From Lysobacterales bacterium (GTDB lineage: Bacteria; Pseudomonadota; Gammaproteobacteria; Xanthomonadales; SZUA-36), in contig JANQPM010000011.1 of NCBI GenBank assembly GCA_028289465.1, positions 1-52,876 on the forward strand: a stretch of DNA of 52,876 nt. The letters are read 5' to 3'. Positions 41,049 to 51,395 of this stretch are shown here, piece after piece (the stretch's first letter is position 1; the number at the start of each line of letters is the position of its first letter). The translations under genes were made by a program, and so were the position numbers. The notes under the pieces are model-generated. The model was not told the origin of the DNA. It did not search any database and saw only the letters and a program-made list of their open reading frames with translations.

Positions 41049-43334
41049 TCAGTGAACTGTCTCGATCTCCGGTTCGGATTCTTTGCCGACCGAGGTAATC
41101 GTCAATCGGTCTTTTTCCGGCGCGAGATCCACTTCCACATGGCCGCCGTTTTCCAGTTCGCCGAACAGCAGTTCTTCGGCCAGCGGGCGTTTGATGTGTT
41201 CCTGGATCACGCGTTTCATCGGCCGAGCGCCCATTGCCTTGTCGAAACCGTGATCAGCCAGCCATTCGCGTGCGACGGTACTGACCGCAATGGACACATC
41301 CTTCTCCATGAGCTGCCCTTCGAGCTCAAGCAGGAATTTGTCGACCACTTTCATCACGGTTGCGCGGTCCAGTGGCTGGAACTGGATAATCGCGTCCAGC
41401 CGGTTGCGAAACTCGGGACTGAAAGTCCTGCGCAATATCTCCATCGCATCGGTAGCATGATCTTGGTGGGTAAAGCCAATCGACCGCCGGGCTGCTTCTT
41501 TGGCGCCGGCGTTGGTGGTCATCACCAGAATCGCGTTGCGGAAATCCGCCTCGCGGCCGTTGGTATCGGTCAATTTACCGTGGTCCATGATCTGCAAGAG
41601 AATGTTATAGACATCCGGGTGGGCTTTTTCGATTTCATCCAGCAGCAGCACCGCGTGCGGTGTCTTGGTAATCGCCTCGGTCAGCAACCCGCCCTGATCG
41701 AAGCCGACATAACCCGGCGGCGCGCCGACCAGCCGTGATACGGAGTGCGCTTCCATATATTCCGACATATCGAAGCGAATCAGTTCGATGCCCATAGTCA
41801 TGGCCAACTGGCGCGTTACTTCGGTCTTGCCTACACCGGTCGGGCCTGAGAACAGAAACGCGCCGATCGGCCGTTCCTCATCCCCGAGGCCGGAACGCGA
41901 CATCTTGATCGCCGAGGCCAATGCACCGATGGCCGTATCCTGGCCGAAAACCACCAGCTTCAGGTCACGCTCCAGATGCGCCAGGGACTCGCGGTCCGAA
42001 CGGGAAACCTGACGCGAGGGTATGCGGGCCATTTTGGCGATGATCTGTTCGATATCCTGCGCTTCCAATACCGCTTTGCGCTTGTCTTCCGGCAGCAGGC
42101 GCTGGCCGGCGCCGGCTTCGTCGATAACGTCAATCGCCTTGTCCGGAAGATGGCGGTCGGTGATATGCCGTGCGGACAGCTCCGCGGCCGCAACCAGCGC
42201 CTCATCGGTAAACTTCACGCCATGGTGTTGCTCGAATCGGCTGCTCAGGCCACGCAGAATATCAATGGTATCGCTGATGCTCGGCTCAACAATATCCACC
42301 TTCTGGAAACGGCGTGCGAGCGCGCGGTCCTTTTCAAAGATTCCGCGGTACTCCTGGAAAGTCGTACTGCCGATACAGCGTAACTCGCCGGACGCCAGCA
42401 CGGGCTTGATCAGATTCGATGCATCCATCACCCCGCCGGAAGCCGCGCCGGCGCCGATAATGGTATGAATTTCGTCGATAAATAAAATCGCGTCCTGGTG
42501 CTGCTTCAGTTCGGCAATCACACCTTTCAGGCGTTTTTCGAAATCACCGCGGTACTTGGTGCCGGCCAGCAGCGCTCCGAGATCGAGCGTGTAGACTGTC
42601 GTGCCTTGCAGTACTTCGGGAACATCGGATTCGACGATGCGTCTTGCCAGGCCTTCAGCCAGGGCCGTTTTGCCGACACCGGCTTCGCCGACGAACAACG
42701 GATTGTTCTTACGCCGCCGGCAGAGTATCTGGATAGTCCGCTCGATCTCCGCTTCGCGGCCGATTAGCGGATCGATCAGATCTCGCTCTGCCCTGGCATT
42801 TAAATCGGTGGCGAATTGCTCCAGTGGCGACGACTTCGCGGTGCTGTCTTCCTGTTCCCCTTCGACGAACGGCCGCTCTTCCTGCGCCGTATCGCCTTCC
42901 GCATATTTAGCGATACCGTGGGAAATATAGTTGACCACATCCAGCCGCGTAATGTCGTATTTGTTCAGCAGATAGCAGGCATACGATTCCTTTTCGCTGA
43001 AAATCGCAACCAGCACGTTCGAACCGAGCACTTCGTTTTTTCCGGCAGACTGGACGTGGTACAGCGCACGCTGTAAAACGCGCTGGAAGCCGACCGTCGG
43101 CTGTGTATCGCGAGTATCGTTGGCAGACAGCACCGGCACCGTATCTTGCAGTATCTGCTGCAGTTCCTTGTTCAGCGCGTCTAAATCGGCGCCGCAGGCT
43201 TTCAGCACACTGGCCGCCGAGGCGTTGTCCAGCAGCGCCATCAGCAAGTGCTCGATGGTTAGAAATTCATGGCGATTGGAACGTGCGTCCTGATACGCCT
43301 GGTTGATACTCAGTTCAAGATCTTTGCTAAACAT
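41049..43334 (-). CDS. clpA: ATP-dependent Clp protease ATP-binding subunit ClpA
   Basis: ClpA unfolds substrates for ClpP. The 761-residue protein has the N-terminal double Clp repeat (to about residue 145), AAA domain 1 with Walker A GEAGVGKT at 216-223, and AAA domain 2 with GPTGVGKT. A SIGFTHQDHATDAM loop near residue 600 is the ClpP-docking tripeptide region, here IGF rather than the IGL known for E. coli ClpA. It is downstream of clpS on the same strand, with about 50 bp between them, as in most relatives. Confidence 0.96.
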   Translation of the reverse strand: MFSKDLELSINQAYQDARSNRHEFLTIEHLLMALLDNASAASVLKACGADLDALNKELQQILQDTVPVLSANDTRDTQPTVGFQRVLQRALYHVQSAGKNEVLGSNVLVAIFSEKESYACYLLNKYDITRLDVVNYISHGIAKYAEGDTAQEERPFVEGEQEDSTAKSSPLEQFATDLNARAERDLIDPLIGREAEIERTIQILCRRRKNNPLFVGEAGVGKTALAEGLARRIVESDVPEVLQGTTVYTLDLGALLAGTKYRGDFEKRLKGVIAELKQHQDAILFIDEIHTIIGAGAASGGVMDASNLIKPVLASGELRCIGSTTFQEYRGIFEKDRALARRFQKVDIVEPSISDTIDILRGLSSRFEQHHGVKFTDEALVAAAELSARHITDRHLPDKAIDVIDEAGAGQRLLPEDKRKAVLEAQDIEQIIAKMARIPSRQVSRSDRESLAHLERDLKLVVFGQDTAIGALASAIKMSRSGLGDEERPIGAFLFSGPTGVGKTEVTRQLAMTMGIELIRFDMSEYMEAHSVSRLVGAPPGYVGFDQGGLLTEAITKTPHAVLLLDEIEKAHPDVYNILLQIMDHGKLTDTNGREADFRNAILVMTTNAGAKEAARRSIGFTHQDHATDAMEILRRTFSPEFRNRLDAIIQFQPLDRATVMKVVDKFLLELEGQLMEKDVSIAVSTVAREWLADHGFDKAMGARPMKRVIQEHIKRPLAEELLFGELENGGHVEVDLAPEKDRLTITSVGKESEPEIETVH

Positions 43335-43385
43335 AGTTGTCCTGCCGGGATTACCTATTCAGACCTAGGCCTGCCCGGAAAGGTT

Positions 43386-43706
43386 TCAGCATCGCTCCAA
43401 GGTACATTGCAACGGGTGGTCATTTTGCCGTGAATAGTCGTTGACCAGCGCCGCCTTGGTCTCGGCAATCTCATAAGTAAACACGCCGCAGACACCCTTG
43501 CCACGGGTGTGGACATGCAGCATCACCTGATGGGCCTTGTCGTGGCTCATATTGAAGAAGGTCTGCAGTACATCCACGACAAAATCCATCGGCGTGTAGT
43601 CATCGTTCAACAGCACGACCTTATACAGCGGCGGCCGCTTTAGTTTGGGTTTGGCTTCCTGTAGCGCCAGCCCGTCGCCGTATTGTTCCTGATGTTCTTC
43701 GCTCAT
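43386..43706 (-). CDS. clpS: ATP-dependent Clp protease adaptor ClpS
   Basis: ClpS delivers N-degron substrates to ClpA. The 106-residue protein has [20 protein letters not shown] and [19 protein letters not shown], the ClpS core, with the conserved Asp-Asp-Tyr substrate pocket and HTRGKG. The ATG at 43706 gives [11 protein letters not shown]; the frame is open up to 43754 but those residues are hydrophobic and non-homologous. It is the first gene of a clpS-clpA unit and divergent from mnmA. Confidence 0.95.
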   Translation of the reverse strand: MSEEHQEQYGDGLALQEAKPKLKRPPLYKVVLLNDDYTPMDFVVDVLQTFFNMSHDKAHQVMLHVHTRGKGVCGVFTYEIAETKAALVNDYSRQNDHPLQCTLERC

Positions 43707-43994
43707 AGACAGAATTGTAATATAGGCGTGAAGTACAACAAATGGGTATTGCACTTACAAGTATCAAGAGTTTATATTTTATCTATTAATATCATATGGA
43801 TAACTGATATACCTAAGATCGTTTATTTACTTGGATTACAAGGCGGTGCACTGTCTTTAACGTTACCTTGAGCTGATGGCTGTCCACCGATTTACCCGCA
43901 AAGGCGGGCATTTTCCGTTGCTGCCGGTCAATTCCCTGCCATCGCTACAGCGGGCCGCATTGAAGCCGGCCAGCCGGCCCTTATATTGGTAGGC
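43707..43994. other. Divergent AT-rich region between clpS and mnmA
   Basis: This 288-bp gap should hold promoters for both genes. It has an AT-rich middle (about 43760-43840), but I could not place promoter hexamers with confidence. A 62-codon frame (43683-43871) has no protein-like features. Confidence 0.4.
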
Positions 43995-45101
43995 ATGAAC
44001 CGTTCGCCCGATCTCGTGATGGCCGGCTTGTCCGGCGGCGTTGACTCTTCCGTTTCCGCGTTGCTGCTGAAACGGCAGGGGCTGTACGTGGCCGGCATGT
44101 TCATGAAAAACTGGGAAGAGGACGATCGTTTCGGCAGTTGCAGCGCCGAACAGGACGCCGAGGACGCGAGAGCGGTGGCCAAACTGCTGGATATCTCGTT
44201 CCACGCACGTAATTTTGCGGCCGAATACTGGGATTACGTCTTCGAGCATTTCCTGGATGAGTACCGCGCCGGCCGAACTCCGAACCCGGATATCCTGTGC
44301 AATCGCGAAATCAAGTTCAAAACCTTTCTCGAACATGCACAAGACCTGGGCGCGACCCATATTGCGACCGGACACTACGTCCGCAAAGCCGAGAATAATG
44401 ACGGTTATCAATTGCTGAAGGGTCTGGATGGCAACAAGGATCAAAGCTATTTTCTGTACACGCTGGGGCAGCAGCAACTATCCCGCAGCCTGTTTCCGGT
44501 CGGCGAACTGGACAAGGCCGAGGTGCGCGAACTGGCCCGAACAGCCGGTTTTCAGAATCACGCTAAAAAAGACAGCACCGGTATCTGCTTTATCGGCGAG
44601 CGCAACTTCAAACAGTTTCTGTCCCAGTATCTGCCGGCCAGGCCCGGCCTGATGAAAACCCCGAATGGCGAAGTTATTGGCCAGCATGACGGTCTGATGT
44701 ACTACACCCTGGGCCAGCGCCAGGGACTCGGCATCGGCGGCAGGAGCGGCGCCGGCGACGAACCCTGGTATGTGTTGGCGAAAGATTTGCAAAATAACCT
44801 GTTGGTGGTCGGTCAGGGTCACGATCACCCGCTGTTGCTCTCGACCCGGCTTCAGGCCAGCCAGCTCAGCTGGGTCGCCGGCAGCCCGCCGCAGGATGCA
44901 GCCCCGCTGATGGCCAAAACGCGCTACCGCCAGCCGGACCAGGCTTGCCGAATCACCGAACTGAACGGTGACCGCTGCAGCGTGGTTTTCGACCGCCCGC
45001 AGCGCGCAGTGACCCCGGGGCAATCGGTGGTTTTCTACCACGGCGATGCCTGCCTTGGCGGCGGCGTCATTGACTGGACGGACGCGGACACGACACACTG
45101 A
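43995..45101 (+). CDS. mnmA: tRNA 2-thiouridylase MnmA
   Basis: MnmA makes 2-thiouridine at wobble position 34. This protein of about 368 residues starts with the PP-loop ATP site [16 protein letters not shown]. It contains the catalytic Cys segments [12 protein letters not shown] and [15 protein letters not shown] at 43986 is in frame but the ATG at 43995 is preferred. hflD follows after five bases. Confidence 0.96.
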   Translation: MNRSPDLVMAGLSGGVDSSVSALLLKRQGLYVAGMFMKNWEEDDRFGSCSAEQDAEDARAVAKLLDISFHARNFAAEYWDYVFEHFLDEYRAGRTPNPDILCNREIKFKTFLEHAQDLGATHIATGHYVRKAENNDGYQLLKGLDGNKDQSYFLYTLGQQQLSRSLFPVGELDKAEVRELARTAGFQNHAKKDSTGICFIGERNFKQFLSQYLPARPGLMKTPNGEVIGQHDGLMYYTLGQRQGLGIGGRSGAGDEPWYVLAKDLQNNLLVVGQGHDHPLLLSTRLQASQLSWVAGSPPQDAAPLMAKTRYRQPDQACRITELNGDRCSVVFDRPQRAVTPGQSVVFYHGDACLGGGVIDWTDADTTH

Positions 45102-45106
45102 CTGCG

Positions 45107-45745
45107 ATGAATACCAGCAAGCATCAAGATCAAACCCTGGCTCTGGCCGGCGTATTTCAGGCGGCCGAATTGGTCCATCAGGCAGCAAGCCAGGGTGCGT
45201 GGTCCGGGTTTGCCGCAGCGCAGAGCATTCAAAGCTTGTTCAAGCTGACTGCCGACAGCGTCGAGGACATCTACGACGGTCCTTACGGCGTCAAACTCGG
45301 ACTGCAATCCCTGACTCATATGCTGTCCGGCCAGAACGATCAGGTTCAGGCCCTGAAATACGCGGTCAGCCTGCTGCAACTGGAACCGCGCTTTACCAGG
45401 CGCCGGCGAATGCAGCAAACGCTGATCGACGAACTGGAACAGATCGGCCGCCTGTCGGTCGCCGAGCTGGCTCAGGACGAAACGGATCAAAGCCTGCTGG
45501 AGCAGAAAGTCGAAGCGCTGGCAAAGCTGTACCAGGAGACGGTCAGCACCATCGAGCCGCGGATCATCGTGCATGGCAAACCCGGTCATCTGAAGCAGCA
45601 GCGCAACCTGAACTGGATACGCGCTCTGCTGTTTGCCGGCCTGCGTTCGGCAGTACTGTGGCGGCAACTGGGCGGAAACCGGTGGAGCCTGCTATTCGGG
45701 CGCAAGAAATTACTGCAGTCGGCGCGGCGCTGGCTGTCCGCGTAA
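45107..45745 (+). CDS. hflD: High frequency lysogenization protein HflD
   Basis: This 212-residue protein matches HflD (YcfC), a helical protein that in E. coli affects phage lambda lysogeny and is coupled to mnmA. Recognisable parts are LALAGVFQAAELVHQAASQG and GLQSLTHMLSGQN, then a C-terminal RALLFAGLRSAVLWRQLGG. Gene order mnmA-hflD is typical. Confidence 0.92.
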   Translation: MNTSKHQDQTLALAGVFQAAELVHQAASQGAWSGFAAAQSIQSLFKLTADSVEDIYDGPYGVKLGLQSLTHMLSGQNDQVQALKYAVSLLQLEPRFTRRRRMQQTLIDELEQIGRLSVAELAQDETDQSLLEQKVEALAKLYQETVSTIEPRIIVHGKPGHLKQQRNLNWIRALLFAGLRSAVLWRQLGGNRWSLLFGRKKLLQSARRWLSA

Positions 45746-45862
45746 GCTTCGGCGGCTGGGAATCTGCATTCAGATCAGAGATAATTAAGCGTTTCCATGA
45801 CCCGGTTTTTCGCTGGAAAGCACCGGGTCAATCGTTGATTCAACCCCAGAACGGAGGTCAGC

Positions 45863-48562
45863 ATGGGCGACTCTTTTTCCTGCCGCAGCCAATTGGACGT
45901 TAACGGTAAAACCTACCAGTACTACAGTCTGAAAAAACTCGGCGAGCAATACGATATCAGCCACCTGCCCTTCTCTCTGAAAATTCTGCTGGAAAATCTG
46001 CTTCGCCATGAAGACGGCATTGACGTCACCCGCAGCGATATCGAAGCGCTGGCAGCCTGGCAGGCGACCGCCGAGCCAAATACCGAGATCGCATTTACGC
46101 CATCCCGGGTCGTATTACAGGATTTCACCGGTGTACCCGCAGTGGTCGATCTGGCGGCAATGCGGGATGCCATGAAGCAGCTTGGCGGCGACCCTTCGCT
46201 AATCAACCCGCTGTCGCCCGCCGAATTGGTAATCGACCATTCGGTCCAGGTGGATAATTACGGCAAAGCCGATGCGCTGGATCTGAATAACCTGATCGAA
46301 TTCAAGCGCAATAAGGAACGCTACAGCTTCCTGCGCTGGGGCCAGTCGGCATTTTCCAATTTCAGCGTCGTTCCGCCGAATACCGGCATCGTGCATCAGG
46401 TGAATCTGGAACACCTGGCACGGGTAGTATTCGGGGTGGAAAAAGACGGTGAGCACCTGGCCTACCCGGACACGGTGGTCGGCACCGATTCGCATACTAC
46501 GATGATCAACGGTATCGGCGTGCTGGGCTGGGGCGTCGGTGGTATCGAAGCGGAAGCGGCGATGCTGGGCCAGGCAATTACCATGTTGATTCCCCAGGTT
46601 GTCGGATTCAAGCTCACCGGCCGGCTGCCCGAAGGCGCGACCGCGACCGACCTGGTGCTGACCGTGGTCGAAATGCTGCGCGAGCTGGGCGTCGTCGGCA
46701 AGTTTGTCGAATTCTTCGGCGACGGTCTGGCACAACTGCCGCTGGCGGACCGCGCAACCATCGCCAATATGGCACCCGAATACGGCGCGACTTGCGGCAT
46801 CTTCCCGATCGATCGGGAATCGCTGCGCTATCTGCGCCTGTCAGGTCGTTCGGAAGATCAAATTGCACTGGTCGAAGCCTATGCCAAGGCGCAGGGCATG
46901 TTCCGCCACGACGGCGATGCCGACGCGCAGTACAGCGATGTGCTGGAGCTGGATATGTCCACCGTGGTTCCGAGTCTGGCCGGTCCGAAACGCCCGCAGG
47001 ACCGGGTACGCCTGGACCAGGCTGATGCCAACTACGCCGCGAACCGGGAAAAGCTGGCCGAAGGCCGGCAGGGTTCCGGCAGCGCGGAGGTGGAATACAA
47101 CGGCCGGTCTTTTGAACTTTCCGATGGCGCGGTAGTAATCGCAGCGATTACCTCCTGTACCAATACCTCCAATCCGGCAGTCATGCTCGGCGCGGGCCTG
47201 CTGGCCAGAAACGCGGTGGCCCGGGGCCTGACGGTACAGCCATGGGTCAAGACATCGCTCGGACCCGGTTCCCGCGTGGTCACCGACTACCTGAAAAAAG
47301 CCGGGCTGATGGACGATCTGGAAGCGCTCGGATTTCATGTCGTCGGCTATGGCTGTACTACCTGCATCGGTAATTCCGGCCCGCTGCCGGACGCGATCGG
47401 AAATGCCGTGCGCGAAAACGAGATGGTGGTCTGCTCGGTACTGTCCGGCAACCGCAACTTTGAAGGGCGGGTGCATGCCGATGTCAAAATGAATTATCTG
47501 GCTTCGCCGCCGCTGGTGGTCGCCTATGCCATTGCCGGCCGCATGGACATCAACCTCAACGAAGATCCGATTGGCCGGGACAGCGACGGCGAGCCGGTTT
47601 ATCTGCGCGATATCTGGCCGTCCAGCCACGAAATCCACAACGTGATCAGCGCCAGCATCGATGCCGACATGTTCCGCAACAGCTACGCCAGCGTATTCCA
47701 GGGCGACGAGCGCTGGAACAGCATCGAATCCCCCACAGGCGAAATGTTCAGTTGGCAGGCGGATTCCACTTATATCCAGAATCCGCCGTACTTCGATGCA
47801 ATGACCCTGGCGACGCAGGCTGTCGGCGACATTCACGGCGCACGCTGCCTGGCCCGGCTCGGCGACTCCATCACCACCGACCATATTTCACCGGCCGGCG
47901 CGATTAAGGAAGACTCACCGGCCGGCGAATACCTGAAGAGCAAGGGCGTGGCCAAGGCGGATTTCAATTCCTACGGCTCGCGCCGCGGCAACCATGAAGT
48001 GATGATGCGCGGTACCTTTGCCAATGTGCGTCTGCGCAATCAACTTGCGCCTGGCACCGAAGGCGGCTGGACCCGCTTTCAGCCGACCGGCGAACAGATG
48101 TCGATCTATGACGCCGCGATGCGCTATCAGACCGAAGGTATCCCGTTGATCATATTAGCGGGCAAGGAATACGGCACCGGTTCATCCCGCGACTGGGCCG
48201 CAAAAGGCACTAATCTGCTCGGGGTGAAAGCGGTGATCTGTACCAGCTTCGAGCGCATTCACCGTTCCAATCTGGTCGGCATGGGCGTATTGCCGTTGAA
48301 CTTCATGCCGGGCGAGGATGCGGATTCCCTGGGTCTGAGCGGTACAGAAACCTACTCCGTCGCCGGCCTCGGCAATGGTTCCGCCAAACAGGTCACGGTA
48401 ACCGCAACCGCCGAAGACGGCGGCGAAACCACATTCCAGGCCAGAGTCCGGCTGGATACGCCGAAAGAAGTGGAATACTACCGTCACGGCGGTATTCTGC
48501 ATTATGTATTGCGCCAACTGGCCTCGCAGCCGCCGGCGGACGAGGCGACCGAAGCCGCCTAA
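45863..48562 (+). CDS. acnA: Aconitate hydratase AcnA
   Basis: Aconitase interconverts citrate and isocitrate. The 899-residue protein has the Fe-S cluster ligands in [18 protein letters not shown] and [14 protein letters not shown], and the substrate-binding SRDWAAKG region near the C-terminus. Length and the HisArg-rich start agree with the AcnA type. The stop codon overlaps that of the convergent radical SAM gene. Confidence 0.97.
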   Translation: MGDSFSCRSQLDVNGKTYQYYSLKKLGEQYDISHLPFSLKILLENLLRHEDGIDVTRSDIEALAAWQATAEPNTEIAFTPSRVVLQDFTGVPAVVDLAAMRDAMKQLGGDPSLINPLSPAELVIDHSVQVDNYGKADALDLNNLIEFKRNKERYSFLRWGQSAFSNFSVVPPNTGIVHQVNLEHLARVVFGVEKDGEHLAYPDTVVGTDSHTTMINGIGVLGWGVGGIEAEAAMLGQAITMLIPQVVGFKLTGRLPEGATATDLVLTVVEMLRELGVVGKFVEFFGDGLAQLPLADRATIANMAPEYGATCGIFPIDRESLRYLRLSGRSEDQIALVEAYAKAQGMFRHDGDADAQYSDVLELDMSTVVPSLAGPKRPQDRVRLDQADANYAANREKLAEGRQGSGSAEVEYNGRSFELSDGAVVIAAITSCTNTSNPAVMLGAGLLARNAVARGLTVQPWVKTSLGPGSRVVTDYLKKAGLMDDLEALGFHVVGYGCTTCIGNSGPLPDAIGNAVRENEMVVCSVLSGNRNFEGRVHADVKMNYLASPPLVVAYAIAGRMDINLNEDPIGRDSDGEPVYLRDIWPSSHEIHNVISASIDADMFRNSYASVFQGDERWNSIESPTGEMFSWQADSTYIQNPPYFDAMTLATQAVGDIHGARCLARLGDSITTDHISPAGAIKEDSPAGEYLKSKGVAKADFNSYGSRRGNHEVMMRGTFANVRLRNQLAPGTEGGWTRFQPTGEQMSIYDAAMRYQTEGIPLIILAGKEYGTGSSRDWAAKGTNLLGVKAVICTSFERIHRSNLVGMGVLPLNFMPGEDADSLGLSGTETYSVAGLGNGSAKQVTVTATAEDGGETTFQARVRLDTPKEVEYYRHGGILHYVLRQLASQPPADEATEAA

Positions 48563-50040
48563 ACGGTACCCGTGCGCCGTTGTGCCGGCAAAACGCTTTG
48601 GGCGTCGGTCCAGGGCGTTTTGCGTTGTGCTGCGTGGTCTTCCAGATATACCGCAGGGTCCACCACTCGCCGCTCGAACCGCCGTACATTGTTCAGCAGT
48701 TCGAAATTCAGACCTTCCTTAAACAGGACTTCAAGGACTCGCCTGAGCTTGTAGCGCGCGGTGGTCGCCGGCGTAATCGCTTTGCGCTGCCGCCACAGCG
48801 CCGCATAGTGCTGGTAGAACTCCTCCAGCGGCAGTGCGGTTTTCATCACCGCATGCTGTATGTCGAACAATTCAAAATCCCAGGTCGCGATTTCCGACCG
48901 GCGCTGATGCCAGAGATCGGTACCCGGAAACGGGGTGGCAATGCAAAAGGAGGCGAAATGGAAATCGTTTTCGGCCACATAGTCCTGCAGAGAACGAAAA
49001 TCCCCGGCCGTAAACGACGGATCCACCATCAGGTTCCCGACGACGCCGATACCAGCCTGTTGCAGCAATTCAATCGCCTTTTGGTTCATGGCCGCCTGAG
49101 TACGCTTGCGGGTGTCGAACAGACGCTTGTCAGTATGCCCCTCTAGCCCGAGGAATACCGCATTTAAACCCGCCGTTTTCCACAGCGGAATCAAATCGGG
49201 GTGGCGCACAAAAACATCTGCCCTGCTCTGCACGTTGAACGTCTTGCTAACGCCTTGTGCGATCAGCTCTTCGCCCAGTTCACGCATCAGCTTCGGATTG
49301 GCGAAGAAATGGTCGTCGGTAAAGAAAATCGCCTGCTCGTCGATATCGCGCAATTCCTGAACTGCTGATTCCACCGTCTGCGACACAACCCGGCCATCGG
49401 CCATTTTCCAGATGGAACAAAACGAACAGTCAAACGGACAGCCCCGGGTTATCTCCATCAGTGCCACCGGCCGCGCAAAAGACAAAAAGTGACGGCTTCG
49501 CGTTATACCGGCCGCCGATCGCAGCGGTCGGTGCAAATCGCTCAGACGCTTCGGACGGGCACGCTGCTGGGTTTTTATCTGGCGCTCTGGGGTGTTGATG
49601 ATCAAACCGCCGACCCCGGTCGGTGGCTGACGATCTTCCAGGGCCCGGCATAGCGCCCTGAATGGTTGTTCGCCATCACCGTTTACGATGTAGTCGATAT
49701 CGGAAGAATGAAAGAACTGCGGACCCAGGGAAGGCGGCTGGCCGCCAACTACGGTGACGATACCGGACCCAGCCGCCTTGACTCGGCGCGCGATGTCCCA
49801 GCAGGCACCGGTATGGCTGGTATACAGGCAGGAAATACCGACGACATCCGGCAGCAAGCGCTCGATGCGATGCTCCAGGTCCGGCTCCCAACGCATATCC
49901 TGTATATAGACCTCGCAGAAGTCCTGGATTGCGGCTGCGATGTATTCCAGCCCCAGCGGTTCCGCCTGGAAGATGTTCTGCAGGCCGAAACGGCCGACAT
50001 TGTATGGATTGACTAGCAGAACACGCACGGTCTCTTTCAT
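48559..50040 (-). CDS. B12-binding radical SAM protein, HpnR-like
   Basis: This protein of about 493 residues has an N-terminal cobalamin-binding-like domain ([17 protein letters not shown], then [20 protein letters not shown] and [11 protein letters not shown]) and a radical SAM core with CPFDCSFC at 201-208. The segment [20 protein letters not shown] after the core, together with the PFPGTDLWH region, resembles hopanoid C-3 methylases (HpnR) as I recall them; no other hopanoid gene is here, so the product is not proven. The ATG at 50040 follows CTGTGGA and is preferred to an upstream start at 50094. Confidence 0.72.
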   Translation of the reverse strand: MKETVRVLLVNPYNVGRFGLQNIFQAEPLGLEYIAAAIQDFCEVYIQDMRWEPDLEHRIERLLPDVVGISCLYTSHTGACWDIARRVKAAGSGIVTVVGGQPPSLGPQFFHSSDIDYIVNGDGEQPFRALCRALEDRQPPTGVGGLIINTPERQIKTQQRARPKRLSDLHRPLRSAAGITRSRHFLSFARPVALMEITRGCPFDCSFCSIWKMADGRVVSQTVESAVQELRDIDEQAIFFTDDHFFANPKLMRELGEELIAQGVSKTFNVQSRADVFVRHPDLIPLWKTAGLNAVFLGLEGHTDKRLFDTRKRTQAAMNQKAIELLQQAGIGVVGNLMVDPSFTAGDFRSLQDYVAENDFHFASFCIATPFPGTDLWHQRRSEIATWDFELFDIQHAVMKTALPLEEFYQHYAALWRQRKAITPATTARYKLRRVLEVLFKEGLNFELLNNVRRFERRVVDPAVYLEDHAAQRKTPWTDAQSVLPAQRRTGTV

Positions 50041-50175
50041 TCCACAGTGATTGAGGGCAGCATGCGCGATACCGCGTGAACGATGTGTCAACAACCGATA
50101 CGGCGATACCCGTCAGTCACGAGTAAGCAAAATCGCCGCCGCCGGTCTTAGTAGTTATTCAAAACGAGTAATGCT

Positions 50176-50577
50176 ATGAACGCACTACAACACCACAAAC
50201 ACTGGTTCTTGCGACTGGCGCTGGCCAGCGTATTCCTGTATCACGGCATCGGCAAATTTACCGGCGCCGGCGGCATCGGCGGTTTTGCGATGATGGCCGA
50301 GCTGGCATATCCAATCGCAGTAGCGGTGGCATTGGCCGAGGTAGCAGCCGGTATCGGCATTATTGTCGGCGGCTTCGGTAACGCACTGGCCAGCCGGCTG
50401 GCCGGCCTGGCCGTGATTCCGGTGATGCTCGGCGCGATTGCGATGATCCATTGGCCGCGCTGGAGCTTTACACCGTCGGAGTCTCACCCGATGGGCGGTA
50501 TGGAATTCCAAGTAGTGCTGCTGTGTATCGGCGCGTATTTTGCGCTGGGTGGAGGCGATCCTGCCAAGCGGACATAA
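50176..50577 (+). CDS. DoxX-family membrane protein
   Basis: This 133-residue protein has four membrane helices with the DoxX pattern: LRLALASVFLYHGIGKFTGA, then LAEVAAGIGIIVGGFG and VLLCIGAYFALGGGDP. DoxX proteins are linked to redox functions but the exact role here is unknown. A terminator follows at once. Confidence 0.88.
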   Translation: MNALQHHKHWFLRLALASVFLYHGIGKFTGAGGIGGFAMMAELAYPIAVAVALAEVAAGIGIIVGGFGNALASRLAGLAVIPVMLGAIAMIHWPRWSFTPSESHPMGGMEFQVVLLCIGAYFALGGGDPAKRT

Positions 50578-50601
50578 AAAAGGCAGCCGAGGCTGCCTTT
50601 T
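50576..50601. terminator. Bidirectional rho-independent terminator
   Basis: AAAAAAGGCAGCC, loop GA, then GGCTGCCTTTT can end transcripts from both sides (doxX on plus and the lipoprotein gene on minus). Confidence 0.88.
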
Positions 50602-50621
50602 GAAAGATTCGATCAATCCGA

Positions 50622-51266
50622 TCAGGTCTTTCCCTTGACCAGAATCGTAACCCGGCGATTCTGTGTACGGCCCGCCTCAGAAGCGTTGTCCGCTACCGGA
50701 TAGCCTTCGCCGTAGCCCAGTGCAATCATTCGGTCGGGCGATACTTCCTGCGCCACCAAATGGTTGAATACCGAGCGCGAGCGTCGCTCGGACAAGCTTT
50801 GGTTGTATTCCTCGCTGCCGGTGGAATCAGTATGCCCTTGAATAACGATCGCGGTTTTGGCGAAATCGTTCATCACATCGGCGAACTCATTCAACGAATA
50901 GCGCGAATTCACGTCCAGCACGGCGGAATCGACGTCAAACAAAATATCGCTGTCAAAGTGCACCTGCAGCGTTTCCTCGTCGATCTGTTCCACCGATACT
51001 TCTTCGATCTCTTCCAATGCCCGGCGCTGCTTGTCCATATAGGCACCGATACCGGCACCGAGACCGGCACCCAGTGCGGCGCCAATCAGAATCTTGTCCG
51101 CTTCCTTGTCACCGAGCACGGCGCCGGCAACCGCACCGGCAATGGCGCCGATCGCAGCACCCCGCTTGGTGGTATCACGAGGATCGTTCGGGTCTTTGGT
51201 AAAAGTCGTACAGCCGCTGAGTACCGCAGTCACTGCAACGGCGCTAACCATGTGCCTGATTTTCAT
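50622..51266 (-). CDS. OmpA-type lipoprotein with glycine zipper
   Basis: This 214-residue protein starts with a lipoprotein signal (MVSAVAVTAVLSGC) followed by a glycine-zipper region (GAAIGAIAGAVAGAVLGDKE, then ALGAGLGAGIGAYMD) and a C-terminal OmpA peptidoglycan-binding domain (FDSDILFDVDSAVLD, VIQGHTDSTGSEEYNQ, NRRVTILVKG). The layout resembles YiaD-like outer-membrane lipoproteins that tether the outer membrane to peptidoglycan. Confidence 0.92.
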   Translation of the reverse strand: MKIRHMVSAVAVTAVLSGCTTFTKDPNDPRDTTKRGAAIGAIAGAVAGAVLGDKEADKILIGAALGAGLGAGIGAYMDKQRRALEEIEEVSVEQIDEETLQVHFDSDILFDVDSAVLDVNSRYSLNEFADVMNDFAKTAIVIQGHTDSTGSEEYNQSLSERRSRSVFNHLVAQEVSPDRMIALGYGEGYPVADNASEAGRTQNRRVTILVKGKT

Positions 51267-51395
51267 ACTTCACTCCTTAATGTCAGATCGGCCAGATCTT
51301 TGTGCTTAAGCGCTCTGGTAAAAACTGACCGAATATTGACGGTGCAGTCTCAGCTTAGAACGCACAAATGAACCCTACCTGAATATCGGGAATGC

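Noticed and set aside
45046..45903. A 285-codon plus-strand frame over hflD
   Set aside because: It is Arg/Ser-rich and overlaps hflD, which matches a known family in another frame.
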